From contig JACYXH010000812.1 of NCBI GenBank assembly GCA_026745465.1, positions 3,961,454-4,025,453 on the forward strand: a DNA stretch of 64,000 nt. The letters are read 5' to 3'. The stretch is from Lota lota. Lineage: Eukaryota > Chordata > Actinopteri > Gadiformes > Lotidae. Shown one piece after another: positions 1-10,924 of the stretch (within the stretch, counting starts at the first letter, position 1; the number at the start of each line of letters is the position of its first letter). A model generated the notes under the pieces. That model made no database searches and was not told the origin of the DNA. It saw nothing but the letters and a program-made list of their open reading frames with translations. The position numbers and the translations under genes are program-made.

Positions 1-279
1 ATCTATATAAAGATAGACAGTAATAGGTAACACAACATTGTGACGCCTATTTAGCTATTATCAAAATATGAAGCCCTTTCTTACAGCGGCGTACAGAGTG
101 TTCATATTGTTAAAACAAAACACCGCTTTCAGCACATTATTCACGATGACAAAGTGAAAGGCAACTGAAATGGCTGAGTGACGCTGTAGTTTTGTTTCGT
201 GAGATGCTGCAGTTAGTCACGCATGCATGTACGTCACAGCCTCTCTCATTCCCTCTCCCTCCCCTCTATTACAACCCCT

Positions 280-410
280 TACTCTGTCAATCTCTCTCTT
301 TCTTTCTTTGCCTTCATCCATTCCCAATCACACACACACAGACACACAGATACACAGATACACAAAACACAAACACAGTAATATAACACGCATACACGCA
401 CACACACGGG
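280..410 (+). repeat. CT-rich then CA-rich low-complexity tract
   Basis: A TCTCTCTTTCTTTCTTT stretch is followed by imperfect CACACAGA and ACACAGATA repeats. It is responsible for several overlapping spurious open frames. Confidence 0.75.
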
Positions 411-627
411 ACCCGATGAGGAGTTTGTCAAGCGAGCTGTGGGACCTACGTCTTCCGTCCTGGTGAGCGTGACCTTTGGAGTGGGGTGGGGGCGTGAGAA
501 CCGGCGGGAACAAAGAGCAGGGGAGGGGCGTACCCCGCGTGACAGAATTACAGAGTGACTCAGGCCTCCTGACTGCCGAAGGGGCCGGAGCAGCCACTGT
601 GGTGGGGGAGGAAACCGCCGGTCCGAC

Positions 628-628
<1 letters not shown>

Positions 629-659
<31 letters not shown>
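629..659 (+). repeat. C homopolymer, 31 bases
   Basis: This is a pure C run; on the transcribed strand's RNA it would be a G run. Runs of this length are prone to sequencing error. Confidence 0.9.
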
Positions 660-660
<1 letters not shown>

Positions 661-802
661 CAGGTAGGCACTGAGCAACATGGGCGAAACCTGTGCCGTC
701 GCAAGCCGGCTATGTGCAGCGAGATCACAGAGGGTCAACAGTCAAAACAAAGTGGAAATTAAATTAAAGAGGAAATGAAAAGTGGAGGGGAGGGATTTAG
801 AA

Positions 803-850
803 AGGGTGACGGTGGCGCAGTGGTAAGCGCTTCCGCGTGTCTGACGCACA
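803..850 (+). repeat. Possible tRNA-derived SINE head
   Basis: GGTGACGGTGGCGCAGTGGT followed by AAGCGCTTCCGCGTG resembles the 5' part of fish tRNA-derived SINEs. TGGCGCAGTGG fits the RNA polymerase III A-box consensus. I could not find a B box downstream, so this is at most a truncated or decayed copy. Confidence 0.4.
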
Positions 851-3465
851 ACAGCCACGAGGCATGCCTGCCTGCACGTTTGCCCTTTCGTTTAGACCAA
901 CGGTGCAATATATTCATGGCCGTTTAGGCTGAGATTTGACTTGGTCCAATTTTCAGCTCCTCCCCAAAAGTAAAACGAAGACAAAAAAGAAAGAAACTTT
1001 ATGCAACCTGTGTGCGACAGCGGTCACACAACAAACGCTCACCAAAATGGCAAGGAAACGAAGTTAGAATACAAAGTGGTTACATAACGCTATTATAATA
1101 TATCGACGCAAGCATAAAATGTGCTTTTGAGTGTGTTTTTGGCAAACAAACCGGCAACAGGAAATCGGGACGATCACAGCGGCCCTCCCGATACCAAACT
1201 GTGCTGTGCTCGATTGGAATGCAGACTCATGTCTAGGTTCGTTTTCGTCAAACGCACTGCAGACATATGCATTTGTAATTGTGTTAATTAACGGCATTAC
1301 TGCGAACACACTAATCCATGCCAAAAGGCCCTGATTTTCTTGATCATATTGACAGCACTACCTGTGTTGACTGTCACAATCTATATATTTGAGGCAGGCG
1401 GTATATTAAATAATTCTCGACCTTGCTTTGCTCTGTTGAAACCAGTAATCATGATCGACTTAGCCGCACATAATAATGCTCTTTGTGGTGGAAGCTGACA
1501 TATGCGCGTGCACTTGGTGGAATTGTTAGAAAGTCATGCACCTTCTCTCTTATAGCACTATAGTGGTGTGATTGGCGAGAGAATGACCCCCTCTTAAACA
1601 GTAGGAGTTTGAGTGCATGGCTCTCAAGCATCACATGCACATTAAAATGTGTAATATAATAAACAATCTTGTTTGTTAGAAGCTTTTCTTGTATCACATT
1701 TACAAAAATGTAGATACAGAAAAGCAAATTGTGCAATGTAAGGCACTGGTGAACAAGTACAGAAAAACATTTCAAAATGGCATTGGACATTTGAGGAATG
1801 ACTGGATGACTGCCCAAACAATTCTGCCCTGTCCCATCAACAAGCCAATACTTCACTCTATAGACGGTGACGATATCTGAAGGTTTCAGCCCCGAATACG
1901 CTAGTATTCTCATTTTACTCCTTTCTAATCCACGGGTTTTCATTTCATCAATATGAATGCACTTTATAGACAAATGACAAATGTATTATGCTGTCTTGTG
2001 AAATGACAAATTGGCTACATAGATCCCTGACCTCATTCTACCATTTCAATTTGCATGCGAAGAGCGTCTGCATTATTAAAGTTCAACAATCATATGCAGG
2101 GCCTAACAATAAAATTATAACAAAGAAAACTATGATATGATGGTAATTTCTAACAAAATTACATTTGAACCACTGAAGCCTGAGACTGAAAAGTTCAAAT
2201 GAAACAAGTAATTTGATTTTAATTTCACAATGCTGATTGAGGATGTCATAATCTTTTTTAAGCTTGACTAATCCTTAAAAAACGGTGTGCGTGCTGTATG
2301 GTTTGCTTCAAACTTCTTCGTCATTTGCAGATGGTTAATTATTTTACTAATAGATGTGTATATCACTCTGTACTAATTTCAGATAAGGCAAATAAACGTA
2401 ACAAAAGAGGTTACTGCTCAATGACATACAGTGAATACAACGCAGATACACTCAATTACATATTACCCATTAAGCAGGTAATGAGTAAAGTTTCAGAGAA
2501 CTCTCACCTTTCAAACTCCTTCATGGATTAAGAAAATGCATGTCTTTGTCATGGCCCCAGTGTTTTCTCTAGGCAACAGACATTAGTTAAAAATAGAGCT
2601 GAGCATTCAAGTGCTCGGCGAGGGAGTGCATCTCTGTGCTTTTGTGCGCATGCACGTGTTTGTGTATGTGTGTTTCAACAGTCTTTGCAGCTGAATGAGC
2701 GCAACTGTATTAGACATTTGCCTGAGGTCCTTCCTTTGTGTGCAGATACATGTATGTCAGTGAGTGAGTGAGTTCAAAGGTTCCCACAAAAATTCCATTG
2801 AAACAAAATGAATACTGTCTTTTTGATAGTAATAGTGGGTGGGCTACGGTGTTATGACTAATGACTTAAGTACCCTAGATTGGATTCTATACATTTCCGA
2901 CTCTCAGTAACGGTGTACCAGGAAGATTATGGGAACCTTTAATAGGACTTGCAGATGTGGTTCCGTGCATCACTCTGTCGTACCCACTGTAGCAGGGAGT
3001 TGGATTTCCCCTGGCATTTCCCCCTGCTAATAATGTATTTGCATGATGCAGAGGCACTTTGAGTCGAATGCTATTCAAAGGTAAACGCATACGGTGCCAT
3101 TGCTCTGACACCGCAGTCCTACTGAATGCACTCCCCCTGTGTTTGTTAGCGACAGCAATTGGTCGCAGAGTAAGACTGGTTGTACGCTTGTATTTTTTCC
3201 CCAAGATTGAAAAAAACAGAGACCCAGTTTCAACCTTGGCACTAAACATCTTATCTATTCTGTTTCATGTGTGTTTTGTTTGTGCAGGAGGGCGCAATCA
3301 CACTGCTACTGTTGGGGTTGACTGCAGGGGAGACGGGGGAGGAAAACAAGGTGCGAGTGAGGGGTGTTGGGGTTTGTGCCAGGGAAAACTCCCTGAGGGA
3401 AGATTAGCCAAGCCTTGGCCGATGGGATCATCAAATCAATGTGAAAAGAGGGAAAATATAGGCGT

Positions 3466-3479
3466 GGGGGGGGGGGGGG
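3466..3479 (+). repeat. G homopolymer, 14 bases
   Basis: This is a pure G run inside a purine-rich stretch. Another of 12 bases lies at 3853-3864. Confidence 0.9.
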
Positions 3480-3693
3480 TGATTCCAATGTAGGTTGGGA
3501 AGGCGGAAATATGAAGGAAAGGGGAGTCATTTTAACATCCATGGAAAGCAATGTAATCCCCCCCCCGCCACACACACAGGGAGGGGGGGGGGCAAGGACT
3601 GTATCTTATTGTTGTTGTTTTTGTCGTTTCCCCACTCACCCCACAGTTCCTAATGAAATCCACTCTGATTGTGACTAATGTCCACAAGGCAAC

Positions 3694-3749
3694 GCTGCGA
3701 TCAATTAAAGGATGCAACCCCGCTGCGATCAATTAAAGAATGCAACCCC
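3694..3749 (+). repeat. Tandem duplication of a 28-bp unit
   Basis: Two adjacent 28-bp units begin GCTGCGATCAATTAAAG and end ATGCAACCCC (3694-3721 and 3722-3749). They differ at one position (GGATG against GAATG). Confidence 0.9.
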
Positions 3750-3852
3750 ACTGCTCACAGTTCAGCCGTACGGATGGCTGGGCAGAGTGAGCCTCACTCC
3801 AAATGACATGCATCTGTCTGCACAGACATGGAGGAGGGTGGGTGGGTAGGAA

Positions 3853-3864
3853 GGGGGGGGGGGG
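3853..3864 (+). repeat. G homopolymer, 12 bases
   Basis: This is a pure G run following GGGTGGGTAGGAA, giving a strongly G-rich local sequence. Confidence 0.9.
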
Positions 3865-4400
3865 TCAAGTGAGTCTTGAAGAGATGCAACTACAGAAGCA
3901 GGACCTGTGGGACCTTCCGCAATGACGCTCGTCTTAAAGCCAGATGTTTATATGCACAACATGTCAGCCACATACGCTAAAGCTGAAGGCAAGAAAATGT
4001 TGTGTTGACCATAGAAGAGTCATCATGCTGCCAATGCTGTCCATGGAATTAATGACTATTATGTAGGTTTTGTAGAAGTGACTTGATGGCAAACAAATGC
4101 ACTGAAATCGCTGCTGGGAAATGTGTCACAGGCCCTATATTGGGGTTAGCTTATTGCACGATACCATATTCAAAAGCATATTCGATGCACATATGGGTTT
4201 ATATATCTCACTAAGTGGATTGTTAGAAACGCTACTGGGATATGGTTGCCACACCATGGCATTGCAATGTTCACGTGTCCTCTGTGTTTTGGAAATGTTT
4301 ATGTATGAATCATTAATGCAAGAAAACATTCGGTTGCTTTTGGGAACAAGAAGGTGCTTAAAAAGCTAAACGAATGCAGATGACGGGAAGAGAGGAAGGA

Positions 4401-4815
<415 letters not shown>

Positions 4816-4827
4816 TACCAGCAATAC

Positions 4828-4969
4828 CTTCCAGGACAGTGAGTTTGGCACTGGTGTTGATCTCTCCGGCGCTGTTGGTGGCCGTGCACTCGTAGATGGC
4901 CTCGTCCCGGTGTGTGCGCAGCGGCTGGATCCGCAGAACCGAGCCCGAGCCGTCATCGAACTCGATCAC
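4828..4969 (-). CDS. ptprf: ptprf coding exon 3: second half of Ig domain 1
   Basis: This exon encodes residues 83-129 plus one base, completing the first Ig-like domain. It is 142 nt long, entered in phase 0 after ..CACCAG and left in phase 1 at GAAG|GTATTG. The peptide includes [35 protein letters not shown] and [11 protein letters not shown]110 in YECTATN is the second Ig cysteine and pairs with C57 of the previous exon. The string [16 protein letters not shown] is specific to PTPRF among the vertebrate LAR paralogues as I know them (PTPRS has ECVAQNSVGEITVHAKL; PTPRD has ECVASNNVGEISVSTRL), so ptprf is preferred. Teleosts carry duplicated ptprf genes (a and b), and the copy cannot be decided here. 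The exon is much more GC-rich than its flanks. The following exon (Ig domain 2) lies beyond position 1. Confidence 0.95.
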
Positions 4970-5902
4970 CTGGTGTCGCCGCGGCAGGACACAGGATTAA
5001 AACAAAGGGTTTGTCAGTTTGAGGGATAGTCTCGTGAATACAAAGTGTCATATTTTCATATATCAAACATTGTCATATTGTCATGTATCAAACCACCACA
5101 GCCCGATGAGCTCACTTACTCACTCAGTCACACCGAGGACTCAATTGATGTCGATGAAAGCATTTCCCCAAATTCTTTGCACAATTTGTTTCAATTAATG
5201 TATATTTCAACCTTCGTTAGGGTCTTTCAGTAAGGCTGAGACAACAGTTTAGATTAACATTAGAATCTATACAGTTTCAAATGACTCGGCTAATATCAGC
5301 AATGAATGGACAAGATATTCTGTTTATCTAATCAGCCGTGTTCAAACCACCAAGGCCAGATAACTTGTAATCAATATAATACGGTAATAAATTGGAGGCA
5401 AATTACGCATGCAATGCTTATAGTTATGGTGTCATGTGGACGTTTCATTTTGGTTTTGAATTAAAACGTCAAAAGTTAAATACAATAAATCACTGTCTGG
5501 AAATCACTGTGAATATGCTGAGGGAGATGAAGCAGACTCCATAAATCAAGATGGAGGGAGATTAAAGAGAGCAGGTCTGCTTGGTCTTGCTCAGAGAAGA
5601 GAAAAGCTCAGTAACAGGGGCAAATGATTGTGTTCCCACCCCCGCCCCTTCCCACTTGCTCTGTGCTGGGCTGGGCCACACCATGCTAGACAGCGCTGTG
5701 CAGATGTGTGATTGCGGTTTGCGATTGTACTTTAACACATTGCTCTGGGAGTTTGACATGTGTACCATCTCGTCCATCGACAGCTTAAGCTTTCTTTCGT
5801 TGGTGCATGTGTCTTACAAGGGGTGACATATGTACGTGTACATGAAGACATTACACGTAAACGTTCACAGTGTGCTTATGAATCCGTGAAGGAGTGACCC
5901 AC
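4970..5902 (-). other. ptprf: ptprf intron between coding exons 2 and 3
   Basis: This 933-bp intron splits Ig domain 1 between QRFE and VIEF, a phase-0 position that is conserved in LAR-family genes. The donor on the minus strand is GTGGGT and the acceptor CACCAG. It is AT-rich and I see no repeat, RNA gene or open frame worth reporting. Confidence 0.8.
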
Positions 5903-6048
5903 CTCAAAGCGCTGGGAACTGACTTTCTTGCCCTTCTTCATCCAGGTGATCCTGGGTTTGGGTTCCCCGTTGGCCTGGCACACAAAGGACGCCACACCCC
6001 CTGAGATCCCTATCTGGTCCTCGGGGGATTTGATGAAATTTGGCATGC
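5903..6048 (-). CDS. ptprf: ptprf coding exon 2: first half of Ig domain 1, with the lysine loop
   Basis: This exon encodes about residues 34-82, the N-terminal half of the first Ig-like domain of LAR. The 146-nt exon is bounded by an AG acceptor (after CCAT) and a GTGGGT donor, and it enters in phase 1 and leaves in phase 0. Recognisable segments are [28 protein letters not shown] and [14 protein letters not shown]. They match vertebrate PTPRF very closely; PTPRD has N in place of M after the Trp. C57 is the first Ig cysteine and W69 the core tryptophan. The basic loop K71, K72, K74, K75 corresponds to the lysines of the LAR family known to bind heparan and chondroitin sulfate chains on the cell surface. 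The protein is a type I membrane adhesion receptor with cytoplasmic phosphatase domains, which lie outside this window. Confidence 0.95.
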
Positions 6049-7217
6049 CTATGGAGAGAGGGAGGGAGGGAGAGAGGGGAAGGTAGGGCGAGAGGGAGGG
6101 AGAGATTTACATTAGCATTTTGAGCTACGGTTGTATAAACAACATTGTGAAACCTTGTTGTAGGTTGACACCTACAGCAATGTGGGCCAAAAACATTCAG
6201 AAAGAACAAATATTTGAGTGTAGTATATGTAATAATGACAATGTAATTTTACTTTTGTACACCTTAAGAGTAACCTTGGAAGAGTTAATGGCGTAAACAA
6301 ACCACAACTAAACCTGATACAGTTATTCAAATGTACACTTAGAAAGACAAAATGACTACAAACAACTTTATTTTTTTAATCTGTATTGTCTGGTCCATAG
6401 ACCTGCTTTACTGCAAGAAAGGTCACCGCCTTTTCCCAATCCAACATTGCTGAAAACCCTTCTGGAAGGTTTGAGTATATGAAAAGGTCCTGCTAATTTG
6501 GAGCACCCTCTGCCTTACTTTCATGTCATTGTGGTCCTGCATGCATTGCGGTGAACTGTTCTGCTGTTCTTATGGAAAAGTGTGGCATCAAGGCTAGACT
6601 CTATCCCTGGTTGACCTCGTGGACATACAATGCTTGTGAGTGGGTGGAAAACGAGCGTTTGGCCACGCTGTGGAGGGCACGGACAGTAATGACAACTTAA
6701 CATTACGCTGGCCTCATCCTTCGTGACACGAGGCACAGGTAATGTGTTATGGGGCCAGGCAACACCAAGGCTGTGGGCTTGCTAGGCGGTTCTTACGTAA
6801 CTCCTCTAGGAGTTACCACATCAATGCATTCTACCTCCCCTTTTTTGCTTCAAATTAAACACTGCATTACGTTGGTGACACCTGTGTACCGCAAGGTTTC
6901 AGCTGTAAGGCTGTGAGGTGTTTCACGGTGTGCGTGTGTGCGTGTGTGCTTGCGGGCCACACCCTGAGCCTTTATTGTGTACAGGACAATGGCGCTCCTT
7001 TCAACGCCACTTTCTCTCGGTCTGGATGACGCAGCACTCCAGGCAGAGATTGGCCTACCAACATCTATGCCTTATTAATTATTTTATTTACAGCCTGAGA
7101 CAGGCGTATTATGAGGCAGGAGATAACCATTGCGTGAGTTTGTGTATGTGTTTGTGAGTACGTCATTATTATTACTGCCTGGGTTGGCTTGTGGATCATC
7201 CCCTGATGTCTGGAGAA

Positions 7218-7239
7218 GGGGGGGGGGGGGGGGGGGGGG
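7218..7239 (+). repeat. G homopolymer, 22 bases
   Basis: This is a pure G run within ptprf intron 1. Confidence 0.9.
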
Positions 7240-7492
7240 AGAGCTAAATAGACGGGGAGGCAGTGGTAGGAATCAATATCTTGTTACCATAATGTAGCAT
7301 CACTTTCCAATGTGAAGGGGAGCCTTTAGCAAGAGCTTTTGTCCTGGCCGAGGCGGTTAAATGATGGCATTCCGCCATAGCCTAGGAACCATGACTAATG
7401 TTTCTTAATGGGGGACAACGATGGATGTCTACATATGTGTATACAGATGAATAAATACCCATGCATACACACACACAAACATGCATTACATG

Positions 7493-7600
7493 TAGGGCGG
7501 CCACTAATGATACTTTTTCTATTGATTATACCATTGATTCTTTTATTGATTGATCGCTTCATTTAAACGATCGATTTTCATCCAAAAACACAATTCATTC
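7493..7600 (+). mobile_element. hAT-like terminal fragment (TAGGGCGGCC end)
   Basis: The sequence TAGGGCGGCCACTAATGATA, followed by TTGATT- and GATCGATT-rich sequence, resembles the end of a teleost hAT family that begins TAGGGCTGCAACTAATGATT and continues with repeats of ATCGATTAAT. Only the left end is recognisable and no matching right end was found nearby, so this is a fragment with an uncertain right boundary. Confidence 0.5.
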
Positions 7601-7739
7601 AGATGGCTTTTTTTGGCCATTTTTAAACAAAAAGAATCTGTCATGTGAAAGAATGTTGAATTAAAGGTTGTTTCAAAAATGTGTATGATTGAATTGGTGC
7701 TCATTCAAAGGTGATGAAGGGCTGAAAGATTTCTTCATT

Positions 7740-7845
7740 TTCGTGGCAAAAATGGTGGAATAAATACTTGGTATCGGCTATCGGCTGAATTGTTATTTTG
7801 AACATCCGTATCAGCCCAACATCTCACAATCGGTGCATTCCTTGC
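7740..7845 (-). mobile_element. hAT-like terminal fragment (ATCGGTGCATTCCT end)
   Basis: The stretch GGTATCGGCTATCGGCTGAA through CCGTATCAGCCCAAC to ATCGGTGCATTCCTT matches the usual form of a teleost hAT right end, whose complement begins TAGGGATGCACCGAT and carries repeated GGCCGATA motifs. It belongs to a different family from the TAGGGCGGCC end just to the left, so two fragments lie side by side. Confidence 0.55.
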
Positions 7846-8826
7846 TGCAACATTGTGGACTCGGTGGAACATTGGTACATCGGTGCACACTTATGTGTGT
7901 CATTTTATGCTCTTGTGTGCAACATATTTGTAATTTTGATGTAGTTTGCGATTGAGCTTTTCCCCTCACTAAAATACACTAAATGATCCATTCCATCCCA
8001 TCTCCCTGTGCCCGCCCCCTGCAGTACTCCTGCGCCTCCCACTCAGGGAATCACTGATGTAAGATACAGTAATATTCCCTATGTTCCTTTAATATAGACC
8101 TTTAGTAAATACATGAATCACAATTAGTCAAACATTATATATACAACTTTGCCTACACAAAGACATATGCTTAACATAATGGCAGAAATACATTTTCGAT
8201 GAGGTATACATCCTAACAAGCTCAACGCACACACACACACCATCAATCAACGTAGAATAATGCCAGATTCTCATTCATTGAAAATAATGTCTTTAATAAT
8301 GAGCTTAAGAAGCAGTCACTATTCTCCATTCTAATAATAACCTGTTGGCAATTGAATTGATAAGCATGAATAGACGACACTTATTAAGAGGCCAATCACA
8401 AAGAACTGTGCCTTTTCTTACATTGACAAACAGGGCTGCTCCACACCCAGAGCCGAAAGTGGAAATATGTTAACTTTTATGCACGATCAACAAATGTGAC
8501 GCACATCAAAAGGACAGCTGTTCAGCACAGGCGCGCTGTACCATAGGAAAACAATGGTAAATTGGGCGGCACATTCTTTTAAATGCTCCATGTGATCTGC
8601 TGACAGTGTTTTCGCCTTTTCTTGTGGTCCACCTTCCAGAATAGCACCTGTTTGCTTTCTTTTCAGGTGTTTGCAAATGGGGGTAGAGAGGCTGTGAAAT
8701 GCAGTATACATTTTGCACAGTGAACAAACACTCGTTTTGTTGTCCGCTAATTTAAAGGATTCCTATTCTTTTAAAGCTTCCGGTCTGGAGAAACCTTTAC
8801 ACACCTCCTCTTCCTCTACCTTCCAT

Positions 8827-8887
8827 GGTTGTCAAGACACACCGTTGTCACACTGAAACAATGGCAGCGACTTCTGAGAAGAAGAAA
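8827..8887 (+). repeat. 61-bp dispersed repeat, copy 1
   Basis: This block starts GGTTGTCAAGACACACCGTT and ends with AGAAGAAGAAA. It is identical over 61 bases to 10864-10924 in the same orientation, with unrelated flanks. It contains ATGGCAGCGACTTCTGAGAA, which would read MAATSEKKK, but the frame is not continued in the same way in the two copies. The source of the repeat is not recognised. Confidence 0.85.
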
Positions 8888-10863
8888 AGACCCGACCAAT
8901 GACGGGCCAAAAGTGAGTGTAGTGATAGTGATATTGAAGTAACACTTATTATAATGCAATTTATTGAACGAATTGCATTTTAGAAATACAAATAAAATAA
9001 ATAAAAAGTACATCATAAATATTGACGTTGATGCATCTTAAGCGCCTAAGTCATTGATGATGTCGAATCAGGGCAGCCGTAATTGCATCAGCATGAATAT
9101 AGACAGGGATGCAGGGATGGGGAGAGTGAGAAAGATACTGGCTTTTCTTGCCACTAAGCTTTCATCAGGCACTGAAATCTCAGTATTGTACAATGGAGGG
9201 TTGGGTCGTTGTAGGTATGTGGGTAACAAGGTGGGTGAGTGATCAACATAGGTGAGCCACTGCCGTGTGTATACGATCGACGCTGTGTGCCTGCAGAAAC
9301 AAGATGAGGCTAGTACAGATGTGTGCCTTGATTACTAAACTAGAGAAATTGTATGAAGCCATCACTGGGTGTCCAATGGTGAAGTCTTTGGATTCAGTAA
9401 ATCAATGACTGCCGGAGCCCTTTTTGTACAGGTTCATTATAGGACCTTGAATAATTCTAATGTTCAGCCTCTGCTTGTTCCTACTACAGAAGAGCATCAT
9501 TATGCATCTCTACCTCACTGCCGTCTCCAATGACTTACATCATGGAAGAGCAATTTCCCACCGGTGTGTTGTAGTTGTTAGACAGTCATGACAAAAAGGT
9601 CTCTGCCGCATAATCACTCAACTGCAGCTCACACTGTCCACATCATTAAACGGTTGAGGAAAGCCAGCAGGTTTCATATGGTAATAAAAGTTAAAAACCT
9701 TAGTTTTAAGGAGTCTTTCAATTATGTCCCTAACAACACAAAAACTTGTTTGAGGAAGGCCATCACAAATATGCTTGATGGACCAATGCAAAAAAAAACA
9801 ACACAGGTTTGACAGGTTTATGATCACTAAGAACACAATTCTAGTAGCTTTCACCACAGCCGACTGCCATTCTGGAGCATTAACAATAGAGAATACACAC
9901 AGTGTTGTGAGGCTGTCCATAGCTGCATGGTAGCAGGTGCTGCACATGTATTTGTGGTCATGCCTGTTTGCGATATAATCCAATTCAGTCAGCCACCTGT
10001 GACCTCGTCATACCACCTGAAAAGCCACATGACATTTAAATGGCATTTTATTCGGGAGTTTTATATAAAGGAGGTTTTTGTTAGCAAAGCACAAATGGAT
10101 GCATTTTTTTTCTTATCAGTAGCAGATGCCTATGCGTCAGGTAAATCAAAAAGGCCTGGCCGTGTGAATGTAGTTATTCCATTTTCCATTTATTGGTGTT
10201 AATAGTCTGCACCTACATATGTGTGAGTGTGTACACTAGTGGTGTGCTGGATTAGCATACAATATAAGAAAGCCTTGAGATCTGATTAACATCATCCTGA
10301 CCCCAAGAGTTCCCACTAACATCTGTCCACCACGATTCTATTAAAGCGGAAAGAGTTGGGGTAGTCGGGATAGGGAAGTAGGAGGGAAGGATCGGGCTCC
10401 ATTAAACAGCTCTGGGGCACAAATGTCAAATTAAAGCATGCACGCTCATAGCATAGTCTAGTGCCAGAAAAGCATAAATAAGCAACTTTGGTTTTTTTTC
10501 TTTAACATTTCTAGGGATCAGCAGAGGATGGAAGAAAACTGTTCCTCTGAGCTACTGGTATTAACGCTTTATAACACTATACTACTATATCTGTGTATTT
10601 CTCCAAAACTGATTCTTTGTGACCCCGAAGGCCTCGTCCTACCAACGGTCTTAATAGCCTTCACACGCTACAATGACAGGCAAATAGTATTTCTCCCTAA
10701 ACTAAACTCAATCATTTGTTGGTTTTCTTTCAACTATCTTTTTTTTTTTACTGCTAGTAGCAGCAGTTGAAAATATCTTCCTCTGTTCATTTTTGTCAGC
10801 TCTTTCCTAAAAGGGGATACATCCAGGCTGCCTCTCATTTTATTGCTGGCGTCCCATTTCCCT

Positions 10864-10924
10864 GGTTGTCAAGACACACCGTTGTCACACTGAAACAATG
10901 GCAGCGACTTCTGAGAAGAAGAAA
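10864..10924 (+). repeat. 61-bp dispersed repeat, copy 2
   Basis: This block is identical over 61 bases to 8827-8887, about 2 kb away in the same ptprf intron. Sequence before and after the block differs between the copies. Confidence 0.85.

Noticed and set aside
408..470. Possible plus-strand exon ending SSELWDLRLPSW before GTGAGC
   Set aside because: It is on the strand opposite ptprf, has no acceptor or conserved peptide, and starts inside a CA-rich repeat.
803..870. Possible functional tRNA gene
   Set aside because: Only an A-box-like stretch is present. There is no B box, acceptor stem or anticodon loop, so a decayed SINE head is more likely.
5904..6209. 101-codon minus-strand frame across ptprf exon 2
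   Set aside because: It reads the exon in the wrong frame ([16 protein letters not shown]). The conserved frame gives [14 protein letters not shown].
8860..8900. Possible start of a small gene (MAATSEKKK)
   Set aside because: The two 61-bp copies diverge directly after this peptide, and copy 1 reaches a stop within a few codons.
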